This document shows, piece by piece, positions 12,701-24,386 of a stretch of DNA of 29,841 nt. The notes beneath the pieces are model-generated. The model ran no database searches. It was not told the origin of the DNA and worked only from the letters and a program-made list of their open reading frames with translations. A program made the translations under genes and the position numbers. This DNA is from Dipetalonema caudispina (Eukaryota > Nematoda > Chromadorea > Rhabditida > Onchocercidae). The DNA lies in assembly GCA_013365325.1 (NCBI GenBank), contig JABVXV010000530.1, positions 1-29,841 on the forward strand. Direction: 5' to 3'. The number at the start of each line of letters is the position of its first letter. The stretch's first letter is position 1.

Positions 12701-12937
12701 AAAGCTTTTATGCTTATACTTTATAATTTGGTATATGAATGAATTACTTTTACCTTATTATATCATAAAAAGTTTTGCTTACTTTTCATCATTCTCACAT
12801 CTGGCCAAAAAAACACTCCCATAACCACCTTCACCAATAACTGATATTAATTTATAAGCTTTATTTCGTGCTGATATTACGATATCATCAACAGCAGGTA
12901 ATCGATCATTATCTGAGGTTATCTGTTCCTTATCCAT
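9759..12937 (-). CDS. CK1-group protein kinase, tau-tubulin-kinase-like (TTBK/TTBKL)
   Basis: Predicted Ser/Thr kinase, 352 aa. Minus-strand exons: 12937-12783, 12340-12226, 11968-11869, 11532-11357, 10993-10822, 10670-10507, 9935-9759; 1059 nt, phases agree throughout. Visible motifs: Gly-rich loop GEGGYGSV (residues 35-42), ATP-binding Lys57 in VALK, probable helix-C Glu69, hinge VMSLLGPDL, catalytic loop LSRDIKPGNFAIG with Asp149 and Asn154, FDFGLARRY with DFG at 172-174, then WRGTTRYGSLNAH and RRDDLESW, which mark the CK1/TTBK group. The domain ends near a YDW motif (307-309), common in worm TTBK-like proteins, followed by a short Ser-rich tail. The catalytic motif is S-R-D, not H-R-D, as in many nematode members; the residues needed for activity are present. 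This subfamily is greatly expanded in nematodes and several members are sperm-enriched (C. elegans knowledge; expression here unknown). Donors at exons 3 (GTTATG) and 4 (GTTTGT) are weak but give the best joins. Confidence 0.9.
9998..10440. repeat. Imperfect tandem duplication (about 200 bp) in the last kinase intron
   Basis: Unit 1 (9998-10210) and unit 2 (10211-10401) both begin TTGTAATTTATTGAAA and run through the same series of landmarks: an A-rich stretch, AATAAATTTAATTT-like sequence, a GCAT..AATT block, a long T run, then TTTAATGTAATGGAAAA-like sequence and AATTT.AAAAT. A third partial copy starts at 10402 (TTTCAATTTATTAAAA) and continues to about 10440. The copies differ at many positions, so the duplication is not recent. 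It lies between exon 7 (from 9935) and exon 6 (to 10507). Confidence 0.7.
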
Positions 12938-14557
12938 TTCTTGTAATTATAACTTCCGTTTAAAAGTAGCATAGAATTCATTCCACACACTTTGTCAACA
13001 TTTCAGGATGACAAAAAAAAAAAAAAAAAAAACTGATCGCGGTTTTGTATGAATTAGAAATGAATATTGTTGACTGTGTTATTTTCATTTTATTTGAATC
13101 TAAATGAAAATAATTTGCATATACATATGATAATATTAAAAAAAACATTTTACAAATTTCAAATGATCCTGTAAACATTATATATTTCAAAAATATTTGC
13201 AACAGAATATATTTTACAAATCGTTTGTAAAAATTGTTACAATTCGAAAAATTGCATGTTATGAAATTAGCATGCATGTTTTAAGAAATATTCGTGTAGG
13301 TTTAATATTATCAGTTAAATTTGCACTCTGAAACTTGCTCATTTATTTCAAAATTAATTGATAAAATTATAAATGAATGAGAAAAATGAATATTTAAAAT
13401 TTAATTTGTTTTTGTTAAAAATTTGATAATATTCTGTAAGCGTAGAATTGGGGATATGATATAAATTGTAACATTTGTTAAAATTTCTTTACAGAATGTT
13501 ATTAGAAAATGAATATAGCAAAAAGAATTATTAGTGAAAAAATTGATTTTATGAGCTATTATGTATTACAGTAATCGTTTTAATTTGAAAAGAAAAAAAA
13601 AATCCAAAATATAAAACAAAAAAAAACGGAAAAGAAAAAGAATCATTAGGCATTAACAAAGTGGATGAAGCATTTAAATATTTTTTTTTTTTTTTTTTTT
13701 TTAAAAAAGCTTATAACTATAGCTAATATCAATCAATCATAAAGAAGGAATGGAACGAAAATGGAAAATCAGAAAAATGGTTAACAATATGTAAAAATTG
13801 AACAAAAACGCTTAGGAAAAAAAAAAAAAATTTATTCAACGAGTTAAATAAACTGTTTGAATAAGAAAATATTTTGAAAAAAATTACTGACATCACTAAA
13901 GAATTCCAAAAATATTTGTATCTAATTTGAGAAAAAAAAAAGAAACTTTATAAGAAAATAAAATGGTAATTATAAATTTTTTTTTAAGATTGATTATAAA
14001 TTCGATAAAAAAAAAAGTGTGCTGGGAATAGAATTCATTGAAATGTATAAGAAAAGATTTATACACAACCAAAAAACTTTTTTTTTTTTTTTTTTTCAAA
14101 GCAAATATTAATAATATATAATGAGTAATGAAAAGATAATAGGTCAAGTTTTCCAATTTCGGTATTTAGGTCAATAATTCAATGAATGAGGAAAAGAAAA
14201 AAGGAAAAATGGAACACTTTGATTTGGTTTTTTAATTTTTTAATAATTACTGTTAGAAAATATCAGTTGGTACATCTTAGAGTGCATTGTTGTAAAGAAT
14301 TTAAAGACAAAAAAAAAAAAAATGGAGCGAAAAAAAGTTGTAATTTTCCTTTGTGAGAATTATTTTTTAATACAAATGAAAAAATGTAAATTATGAAATT
14401 TTAGTAATTCGATAGAGAATAATTGATAAGTTAATATTTTGAGATGTTTATAAAAATAGATGACTAAATTCGTTATGCATTTTATAAAGGCATTATTCAG
14501 AAATTAAATTTTCAATTAATAATGTATACTTAAAGAATCTTTCCAGATAATTGCTTT

Positions 14558-14594
<37 letters not shown>

Positions 14595-16312
14595 TACTAT
14601 TTTATGAAATGATAAATATTACTGCTGCTAAAGGAAATGTTATTAGATTAGTTATATAATAGTAGAAGTAGTATAGTATTTAATAATTACAAATTATTAT
14701 TTCATCAGTATTAAATAACACTCTATTAGTTGATTGAATTTTCTGAATTATTTTTTTTTTTTTTTTTTAAATGTAACCAATGTCATTGCGTTTCCGGAAA
14801 AAATGAAGGAATGAAAGATACAATGTAATACAATACTGAATTCATACTATTTCCGAATATAAATTCATCGTACATATATTGGATTTGATTTTTTAATTAC
14901 AAATGAGAATAGGGATATTAATTGTATGGAAGAATTAATAGGTAACTGGATACTATTATCCGGTTGAATTATTCGATAAATCTATTATGACATACAGATT
15001 TCTTGCAAATCATCAAAACATACAAAATCTCAGAAAAAAGGTTCAAAAGCACTTAATACTTATAGAATTTAAGTGTATTTTTTATTTCTCATGAAATTAG
15101 CATAATTAAATTCATGAACCGTTGGCATATCAAATTTTTTTTGCTTCTAAGTTTACCTTTTAAATTTAAAATATGATACACATGTAAGTATTGTTTGGAT
15201 GATTCAAAGTGAGAAGTAATAATCGTTAGCAACTTCATGAAAGATTGGAAATATCGGAAATATAACTATGATCTATTTTGAATAATGTTATATTAAACAA
15301 AAAATAATTCCCTGAAAACTATATCAAATTCAGGAATTTTTAAAATTTTACGATAAAATTAGATGAAATATAATTTATGTCATTTTCGACTTTGTAACAT
15401 ATCAAAGAATAATTTTATTAAAAAAGAAAACAAAATTATTTGATTTGTTTGATACAATTATTATAATATACGTATTACGAATGCTTATCATTATCTTTTG
15501 ATATCCATTCGTTATTACAGATGCTAATTTGGTAATTTATTTAGATTATGCATTGATAAGTGATAATTATTATTAAATGTATATGTGTTCAACATTTTTT
15601 CGAAAATTAACTGATCATATGTCTAGCATTATACAAAAAATTGAATGTTTTGTTTATATGTTCAGCAATCATTCTATGATTATATCATTATAAAGACTAA
15701 TTTTATCAATTAATTATTACTTGAATGAATTGAGTAGATAGCCAGTAATCAGAAATGATAATCGACAACTGATGAGTATTCATGTATCGTTGGATGATGA
15801 AAATGGAAGTATTTGTTGTGATAGTATTCAAATAAGTTAATAACGATAGGCAATAAAAATAGTAGATTGAAACTGAAAAATATAAAAATATGAAATAGAC
15901 TTTAATTCTAGCTGTATTTTAACAGTAAAAAGAAGCACCAAGCATTCCGAGATTTGATCAGATAATCGATTACGAGAATGGTTAGCGATATCAAATATCA
16001 AAAGACCAAAAGAAATTAGTTGCTATTTTTTTGAGAATTATTATTTTTATATTTACAATTTGAATAAATACATGAAGCATATGTACATGCATTTATTTAT
16101 TCAAAAAAAATATGGTTGAAGTATTTAACAAATTTTTATTTGATAATGAATTTTTGAAATTACATTAATTTTAAAAAAGGAAGAGGAAATGAATTATTCC
16201 CTTTCCTATTTCATTTATAAAAATTATATAATTTTTTGAATGAAAAATTTAAATAGAATTTTATCAATTTTCTCTTTGCAGAATTCAAATAGTTCATATT
16301 TTTATTGTAGAA

Positions 16313-16388
16313 TTAAATACATATATGTCCAACATTTTCTAACAATTAAATAAATCCAACATCTTTTAAATGTTAAATACATATATGT
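16313..16388. repeat. 16-bp direct repeat, 60-bp spacing
   Basis: TTAAATACATATATGT occurs at 16313-16328 and again at 16373-16388, with similar intervening sequence (CCAACA occurs twice). This suggests an old local duplication. Confidence 0.7.
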
Positions 16389-16539
16389 ATCAAGCAGTTT
16401 ACAAATGATTTAAAAATTTACACACTATTTTGCTCATTAAATACACTTAATAATGATACAAAAAAAAAAAAAAAAAAAAAGAAAAAAGAAACGTCACGAA
16501 TGATTTATAAGGATGAAATTAGGTCAAAAAAAAATTTCA

Positions 16540-16619
16540 ATGTCAATTTAAGTTGTATTATTTGAAAATTTCGATAATAATATGTCAATTTAAGTTGTAT
16601 TATTTGAAAATTTCGATAA
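16540..16619. repeat. 38-bp tandem direct repeat, two copies
   Basis: A 38-base unit beginning ATGTCAATTTAAGTTG and ending TTTCGATAA is present identically at 16540-16577 and 16582-16619, separated by TAAT (period 42). Perfect identity suggests a recent duplication. It makes an artificial repeated peptide if translated. Confidence 0.9.
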
Positions 16620-16760
16620 GATTATCAGTAGAAAAAAGCAAATGTTCTCATTTTATTTTTTTTTTTTTTTTTTTTTCACTCATTTTTTTTTTTTTTTTTT
16701 TGAAAATAATATCCATCGACATTCTTTGGAAATTTTAATTATGATCTGATAGGTTAATGA

Positions 16761-16880
16761 TAAATGTCATACCTGGCTTGCCCTCATTTTTTTTTTTCCA
16801 CAAATATCTGCGGTAAGGTTTTTGGTAAATGTCATACCTAATTTGCTCTCATTTTTTCTCCACATATCTGTGATATGTTT
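16761..16880. repeat. Imperfect tandem repeat of about 65 bp
   Basis: Copy 1 (from 16761) and copy 2 (from 16826) share TAAATGTCATACCT, then TTGC.CTCATTTTTT, CCACA and TATCTG.G.TA in the same order. Differences are scattered substitutions and T-run length. The sequence is more complex than its surroundings; function unknown. Confidence 0.8.
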
Positions 16881-18179
16881 CATGTAGGAGGAAAAAAAAA
16901 AAAAAAAAAGGGTTGGAGCATTAAAGTTTGAGAAACCGGTTCATAAATAGTCTTCATTACTTTTTTTTTTTTTTTTTTTTTTAAATTTTACGTTTTATTT
17001 TTTACTTTTTCATTTTTTAACAAGTAGTACCAAGAAGTACCTGGCTTCTTATTATTCACCTCGTCAACATGTTCTCATTGAAAGCTGTTTTTTTTTTAAT
17101 TAAATTAGAACACTTTATAAATGTAATTGTATTATAAGGATAATTCTATCAGTTCAAAATTTTTTCCCACAATTTTGACATTTTATTTTATTTTACAAAT
17201 TTCAAGAATTTTACACAAGGATAGCATACCATTGTTTTTATAATTAGTTTAATTTCGACAGTTTTGGTTTTTTTGTTTTCTTTAGTTTTAATTTTTGTTT
17301 TTTTATTTATAATAATATTGTACAACTTTTAACTTCATATTTTTGTATTTTGTTCTGCAAAATTCTCTTTTAGCATTGATTGAATTTTTTTGTGTAAGAA
17401 ATTTTTAAAAAATAACAAATTGATACGCATCATTTGATTTTATTCGATTATTCAAAAAAATGATTGAAGCTTAAATTGGGGAATAAAAACTCATTTCATA
17501 ATTTCATTTTTGTCATTTTTTGGTAATTATTTTTTACAGCATTTATTAAACAGGTCTTCGGATGAATCACAATTTTTTATGACAATTGTATGACTTTAAA
17601 ATTCAGCCATTTCATTTAAAGCATCTTTAAATTTGATATGATCCATCCAATAGATATTCTTTATTTAAGTAGTTTTTGATCAAAAAATTACTTATTTTGT
17701 TAAATTAAAACTAAAGTATTAACCACAATATGCGAATTTTAGCATCTAATAATTTTTTAAGAAAGTTTGATTAAAATAAAAATGACCGAATATTTTGATG
17801 TGTTATAATTTGACTTATTGAAAATTTGTTAAATCGGACGTTGATTCGAAATATCCTATTGGACGACCCAGAAATCATGTATTAAATATCAATAAATGAC
17901 ATTGCCGATTTCCTTCAAATTCGAATAGTATTGTTATCTTCGTAGTCAATTATAATTATTATATATTTGACAAATGTAAAATTTCGATTATTTGCATGAC
18001 AGATAGAATAAGAAAAAATATAGTTGCTTGTTTACTTATACTAATCAATTTGAATACAATTATTAATTTTTTTTTATGTGTTCTTTTCTTTTTTTTTTTT
18101 GTCTTTTTTGGAAAGAAATAATTGTTGAATTAATTCGTACTGTTTTTTTTTTTTTTAAATTTCATTATCGAATTGGACG

Positions 18180-20123
18180 ATGCCTATCGATCTTAAGGAA
18201 TTCACCGATGATACCAATGATGGAAAAGATTCAATAAGCAAAATTATAGAATCAATTACAATTATCGATGATCAGAAAATTGGATATTGCAGATATGGTC
18301 AAGGAAAACATAATATGTTATTTATCTGTGGAGGTGTCGGTAACGATTGAACAATTCTTTCACTTTTTTTTTTCTTTTTTTTTTTTTTATTATAAATCTT
18401 ACAACTATGATTTTTGTTTTTGTAGAAAAAAATTTATTTGATGTGGTTTTTTATTTTTTGTTTTTTCTTTTTTTTTTAAATATTATATAATGTTTTTTTT
18501 TTTCTTGCTCACATTTAAATTCAGCTAAATGATGAATATGTGTTTGATTTGAGAAGTGAATTTAAAATTTTTAAAGAACTGTTTGCTTAATTTTATATTC
18601 AATAAATTAGAAAAAAACTGGATGACAAAACTTTCTCACATATCAGAAATATCAAAATTAATAATTAAGTGAAAAAGAAATATGTATATTTTGCGAAGTT
18701 TTAGGATGAAGCAAAGGAAAAAAGAAATGAACAATAAACAATTTCAGGATGTTATAAAAAGGATTTTCCGGAAAAAGTATTGAATGCTTTTAATCCTATG
18801 TTTTGCTCGATAGTATGTATTGATCCACCTGGCTATGGTACTAGTCGTCCTCCAAACAGGTAATTTACTATACATTAATTTAATTTATCTGTTTATTATT
18901 CAGTTAAATTACTTTCCACCCATAATTTCTATGCATTTTTATGAAACACAAAATATTTGAAAGATATTTTAAAAAATATTTTCACAAATTTGAAAAATTT
19001 TTCATTTTCAGGAGACAAGAAGTGAATCGATGTATGAAAGATGCACCTTTCTGTATAAAACTTATGCAGGTTGTATTATTTCATTTAATTTCTTCAATCA
19101 TTAAAAAAATACAAAAGATGTTTTATTAAATGATTAGAAAATGAAACTATAAAAATTTCAAACAAAAAAATTGTTGATAGTTTGAAATGGAGAAATATAA
19201 TTTGATCGTGTACTTCTTTTTTTTTTTTTTACAACAAATATGAATGGATATCAGCAATGGGTACCGGAAATTTTTGAGAAGAAAAAAAAAGAAATTTAAT
19301 AATAATTTAAATTAAACAACAGAAAAAGAAAGTGTGATTTTTTGGTGAAAAAGAAGACTGTTCTATGATAAATATTGCATAGTATCAAAGAAAAGAAAAA
19401 AAAAAAAATGTTTAAAATAAGTTATCAACACGACAGTTATTCTAAACGTCAAAATTTTTATCATTTTTAAGATAACATTTATAAATATTCGAATATTGTA
19501 ATGTTTTTTCAACTTTTAGCAATTAAATCTAACACCTTTCACAGTATTGGGATGGAGTGAAGGTTGTCGAACAGCGATTCACGTGGCTGCACGTGGAAAG
19601 CAACTTATCAACAATATGATATTGCTTTCTGCAGCTACTCGTATTGATTCACGTGCTGCACGTGTTACTTATGGTACAAATTATTTTCAGTTTTTTAATA
19701 TGCTTCACTCAAAATTTTATAACAATCATAGCAATAATAATTTTTTGTTCAAATGGAATGGAATAAACAATAATAAAACAATTTTTCATCCATATTTTAA
19801 TTCAAAAAAAAAAAAAAAGATTGAGTTAAAAATGTAAAACGATAAGAAAACGGTTAATCGAATATGGATTTCAGGTATGCGTAACACAGATCAATGGTTA
19901 CCGGATACTATGGAAGCATTTTTGATGCATTATCCAAAAGATTTTGTTAAAAAACAATGGACCGATTTATGTAATGTAATTCAACAGTAAGCAATTTAAC
20001 AATAGTATTACTCATTAGAAATTAAAATTTACGAATTATAGCTAATCCAATTATTTAAAAATTTCAACAATGTTTATCTAAAGTATTTAATAATTTAGCT
20101 CTCCATTTTACTGATATAATTTA

Positions 20124-20158
<35 letters not shown>

Positions 20159-20785
20159 ATAAATCGAATGAAATACTAAAAATGTTGCATTTTTAGTATC
20201 ATTTCCAATTTTTAGTTTATTAGAAAAACGTATTCATTCAAACATGAGCTGTTAAGGTTGTTCTTTTACTGATGATTTCATGAAATTTTCAGAGTTTACG
20301 AATTGCTTGGTGGTCGTTTTCCATCGGATCACATATTGCCAAGCTTAAAAATTCCCGTACTAGTTCTAAATGGTGGTATGGATAGATTTTGCAACGATCC
20401 CAAATATTTCCCAACAGTTATTCCGAATTGCAAGTATATACTTTTTTCTACTATGACATTTAAAAAAATTAATAATTCTAATGAATTGTAATAAAATATT
20501 TCCTAATCTATGATAGTAAATATTTTATGTTTTTATTTAAGTACTTATGTTTATTGATTTATTTCCTCTATATTTACAAAAATATTAAAATTTCAACTTC
20601 GCTTTCTTTTTCTCTTAATTGTTTGTTAATCGATCAATTTTTGTATGCAAAAGAATTTAATCCTTTTCAGACTTGATAGTCATTTCCTTGGTGGTCATGA
20701 TTTCCACATCAAATATCCACGATGGTTCGCAGAACGTGTTTCTGCATTCCTTAATGATTCCGAAAATTCTCGTCCAATAAATTAA
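18180..20785 (+). CDS. Alpha/beta hydrolase, BPHL (valacyclovir hydrolase)-like
   Basis: Predicted serine hydrolase, 283 aa, close in order of motifs to BPHL, which cleaves alpha-amino-acid esters (family knowledge; substrate here unknown). Exons: 18180-18339, 18748-18859, 19012-19069, 19520-19673, 19875-19986, 20293-20433, 20671-20785; 852 nt, phases agree. Motifs: oxyanion-region CGGVGCYKKDFP (about 51-61), DPPGYGTSRPPNR (79-91; BPHL has DPRGYG.SRPP), nucleophile elbow GWSEG with Ser123, acid Asp229 in NGGMD, base His255 in GGHDFH. A lid segment follows the elbow as in the family. The N-terminus is acidic with no clear signal or mitochondrial transit peptide, unlike vertebrate BPHL, so a cytosolic place is inferred. 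Cysteine content is high (about eleven). No clear SL acceptor lies before ATG 18180. Introns are AT-rich, with runs such as A30 at 20126-20155. Neighbours are unrelated. Confidence 0.88.
20126..20155. repeat. 30-base poly(A) run in a hydrolase intron
   Basis: Uninterrupted A run in intron 5 of the BPHL-like gene, followed by ATGG. No effect on the gene model. Confidence 0.9.
20776..20781 (+). promoter_or_regulatory. AATAAA overlapping the last codons of the hydrolase
   Basis: The final codons CCA ATA AAT TAA contain AATAAA, ending two bases before the stop codon. The next similar hexamer is a weaker AATATA at 20823. If the first is used, the 3' UTR would be only about ten to twenty bases. 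Confidence 0.35.
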
Positions 20786-23464
20786 TGCAAATGGAATTGA
20801 TTTTTGTTTAAATTTGAATTCAAATATAAAAAATGGAGGAGAAAATGTTTTCTTTTTTTTTTTTCTTCATAGTTTTGATGTTTTGCTGAATAATCATCAG
20901 TAGAAAAGGAATGGATTATAATGATTAACTTTATGAGGCAATTTTATCAGCGGAAAAGATTAGTACAACTAAGATTTACGTAGGATAAAAAAAAAAATAT
21001 TGGAAAGAACTGGAAATGATATAATGTTCGTAAGACTTTCCCTCAAAGAATGCTGCTAAAATACTATTAAAGATAAAGCGTTATTCTTTTAAAGTTTTAA
21101 CAAAATCACAATTGACAAATGAAAATCCGTGCATAAAATGTGAAATAGAAGCAGCAAATTTATCAAACATACATTTTCCTTTCACCAATATTAAATTTCA
21201 TAGTTAAAAATTGTAATTCAAATGTAAAAGTAAATTTGAATGATTGGAAAAAAGATGAGGAATGTTGATTAACTCATTCATTATTGTGAATGCTTATATA
21301 TCATGCCTCATAAAATTTAATGATGAAAAAAATTTTATTCCAATAAAATATGGAAGAAGTGTTCACGATAATCAATATTATTCCATTATTCTATTAATCT
21401 GTTTCATTTCAATTACTTTACTGCAAAAAAAAAAAAATTGAGCAAACATTTGCATTATCATCATCATAGTCTATAGCAAAATTGTATTATAAGAATTAAA
21501 AATTAAATTTCAAACAACAACTATATCCCTTACATGGTATTTGTCGATTTACAAACTACAAATTTTGAATTCCATTAATATTCATATTCCATCGGTAATT
21601 TTCATAAATTTCATCAATAAAAAGATTACTGGATAGAGCATCAAAAATCATTTCTATTGATTGTGTTTGAAAATTGTGCAATTAAAAATAAAGTGTCTGT
21701 TAGGATATATATATATATATAGCAATGCAGCACAAACGTTAAGTAATAATATTGCTGGAAATATTTTTGGTAATACTTTTATGTTAAGATATTGATTATG
21801 ATTTAAAATTTTTTCATTGGATTAAAGTATTTCATAGAAAATATTTTGAAATAATCATATAATTAGATGAAATGATGTCACATTGGATCGTATATGATTC
21901 ATCCAGTGTTTCAATGATACATTCATGATGTAAGTAGAAAAGTGCAAACGTACTGTTTCGTTGTAATATACTTCGATGCGAATTCTTCATACTATTTAGC
22001 GTTAGGCTTGATACTGTACTCTTTTTCCAAAGTAACAAATTTATTTTTGGTCTAATTTATTGAAGTAAAAAATTTATTTCTGGTCTAATTTCTCGTCTAA
22101 AAACCATTTTAATTGATCAAACGTTAGTTTCAACTTGATTGCTGCAATGATCGATTTGGAGATTAATTTGCGACATAACTTCCTGCAGCAAAAAAAAAAA
22201 TCCTTAAAACAATCGAAATAATTTGCAGCTCTGACTAGGATAATGATAAAGAAATTGAGCAAATTATTTATGAATGAATTTCTTCCTTTTAGCTCCTAGA
22301 AATGCAAAATTAGCTCTTTATGCAAATTAATCCTCAAAACTTCTACTTACTAATCCATACACATCAATACAGAAATATTTACTGATGAAATTTGCATAAA
22401 CTACTTTCTTCAAAGCTGTTATAATAATTACATATTATAATTTTCAAGAGACTTTATATTTTCGATTTGAATTCATTTCATATAGAACTCACCCCAGAGG
22501 ATTATAACCATTTTACCGACATTCCTCCAATCTTCGCTTGATATGAAAAAAATGCTCCGTTGTATTATGAAAGAATTGAAATTTCGATACATTCATTGAT
22601 TGAACGATCATTTGTATCTTGGCTCAGTATGTCCGATTGATTTGATATGAAATCAATGAAACGTTTCTGATTAATTCATTCAATTTTGTGAACTCTAAAT
22701 ATCAAAGACATTACAGCTATAAACTTGATGAGATTTACCGTTTGTGAAATTGATGAACAAAAAATTACTCCGTTGTTAAGCATTAAAAGAGGTTATCATA
22801 TAAAGAGGTTACCAATGATATTTTGATGGTTATGAATGCATTATTTTTGGAAACAAAAATTTATTGGCAAAGAATTAGAAAAACAATGAGTCATTTCATT
22901 TCACAATTTAAATTAAGAAAGTCAAAACAATGTTTTCAATGGTAAAAACTTTTTCAGAAAGTTTAGCTGCTATTGGTAACAGTGTTAAACTATTTTATTT
23001 TCACTAATTATCAGAAGGTGCACTGCTGAAATGATATATTACGAGGATTCAACAGCAGTAAGGCTGGTAAAAATGTAATTGACTAATTGTTTTTAATTTA
23101 TTTTGTTTTGTATCGTCACAGTTGGTTAATTGCTTCTGAGAAATTTGCATAAGAAAGGAAACAAGTTGTCACACAAACTAAGTTGGCCAAGAATTGAAAT
23201 AATTTTCAAGGTATGCTTAGAAAATAGCAGTCGATACATTCTAATCCTACGGTGGCTATAGCAATAAAAGTTGTTATTAGCAGTTCCTAAGATAGCTGCA
23301 GAAAAAAATGGAAATCTCATTTTGCGGACAAATTATAATTGCTTCGTAAATGTTAATGCACTCGCATAAACGACTGCATTTGCTAAATTTGAATTCGCAA
23401 ATCTTAGCAGGTTTCATTTCAATTAATTGAAATTCTTTCTTTTCTACTATGTTGAATTTTTGTG
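20786..23464. other. Intergenic region, no convincing gene
   Basis: About 2.7 kb downstream of the hydrolase. From about 21.4 kb homopolymers become short and base composition more even. Contents: a (TA)n tract near 21707-21722, a 22-base direct repeat at 22037-22091, and short open frames of up to about 68 codons on the minus strand (21832-22038, 22074-22262, 23126-23320) with no recognisable domain. A small open frame at 22930-23007 (25 codons) has no other support. Confidence 0.6.
22037..22091. repeat. 22-bp direct repeat, 33-bp period
   Basis: AAATTTATTTTTGGTCTAAT at 22037 recurs at 22070 with one change (T to C); each copy extends two more bases (TT). A small local duplication. Confidence 0.75.
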
Positions 23465-23830
23465 ATGGAAATGAATATTATCGATCAGCAAAATAATGAC
23501 TCATACTTGCTATATTATTGTATTTTCTTAATTTGTCAGGAAAAAGACATGATAGATAAGACTGGTATAAGAGACGAGAATAAGAAGATTTTTATTATTT
23601 TCTTACTGTATGGTATTGTTTGCAACAAAATGATCAGTGACTGTATTCTACCGCAGATAAAACAATCAGTTTGTAATTTTATGATTTTTGTGCTACAGAT
23701 AATTACTGTGCTGCCTGAATTACTACAGAATAAAAATAATTCATATAGTAGGCCTTTTTATCTAGATCATTCAGATATCGTTTGCTTTGGGATCATTTGG
23801 CTCATTCAGTTGGATACTGCGTTAAAGTAA
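23465..23830 (+). pseudogene. Diverged N-terminal fragment of a serpentine receptor gene
   Basis: An open frame of 121 codons from ATG 23465 that resembles exon 1 of the intact receptor at 26407. Shared blocks occur in the same order: YY-like start and TATATTATTG at DNA level, IRDE, a hydrophobic stretch ending in V.CN, then SVCN..IF/ICNLISF, VLPELL/VLLPGIL, KNNS and R.FYL. DNA around the intact exon's donor (CACATG then GTAGGT) is recognisable here as CATATA then GTAGGC at about 23742-23753. Relative to the intact copy, part of helix 1 and the first loop is missing or scrambled by small indels, and no helix 3 to 7 exons were found in the 2.5 kb that follows. I read it as a pseudogene or relic of a tandem duplication. 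It could instead be a short divergent gene, though a lone fragment of a seven-helix receptor would not be expected to work. Confidence 0.6.
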
Positions 23831-23974
23831 TTCTTTAAAAAATGATATAGCGAAGACGAAGAGATTACTATTAGCGAAACGTAGTAACTATGCTCAATTT
23901 CCCATATATATGAAATAGTTCAGTAATAATGTAATATCATTAATAGCCAATAGCAAAAAATTCGATACTTTTAG

Positions 23975-24386
23975 ATGTGACATCCTGAAAAGTTTAATAA
24001 TAGATTTATCCTTCAACGAGAAATTCAATTTTTATCAGGTTCAATAATTTGCAAATTTCAAGTGTAAAAATTTCGAAACAACCGATTTATAGAACCGTTA
24101 AACAGAAGTATCCGCTTCTTTGTGGAAAGTTTTAACGAGTTTTATTTTTACTGTTTATAAGTGACAGTGATATTTCCTGAAACTATCAGATTCAATTATA
24201 ATATTTCACCTGAAAAAAAAAAAAAAGAATTGCACATTGTCCTATGTATGTTTGCATTTTTTATTCACTGTATACTAATGAAATGTTTATTTGGAGAGCA
24301 AAAAAAGTTCCTAATTTCAAATCATTAAATTTCACTTAATTCTCATACTATTGGAGAAAGAAGAATGTGACATCCTGAAAAGTTTA
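23975..24386. repeat. 22-bp direct repeat, 390 bp apart
   Basis: The 20-mer ATGTGACATCCTGAAAAGTT plus TA is identical at 23975-23996 and 24365-24386. Flanks differ. A match this long and relatively GC-balanced is unlikely by chance in this DNA; it could be two remnants of one dispersed element. Confidence 0.8.

Larger units (their letters stand above)
12938..18179. other. Intergenic region between divergent genes, no gene seen
   Basis: About 5.2 kb separating the 5' ends of the kinase (-) and the hydrolase (+). Open frames are short and low in complexity. It holds long homopolymers (for example T34 at 14559-14592, T runs near 13680 and 16960) and the small repeats listed separately. Slightly more complex stretches at about 15930-16010 and 17830-17940 could be regulatory but show no recognisable motif. 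No tRNA, SL RNA or 5S signature was seen. Confidence 0.65.

Noticed and set aside
17830..17940. More complex stretch upstream of the hydrolase, suspected 5' exon
   Set aside because: Short frames end within about 15-20 codons and no donor joins them in phase to ATG 18180.
22930..23007. Small open frame of 25 codons
   Set aside because: Short, unconserved as far as can be seen, and with no upstream leader or neighbouring exon.
23126..23320. Minus-strand frame of 64 codons with a hydrophobic start
   Set aside because: No recognisable motif, no splice partners on that strand; a chance frame is sufficient explanation.
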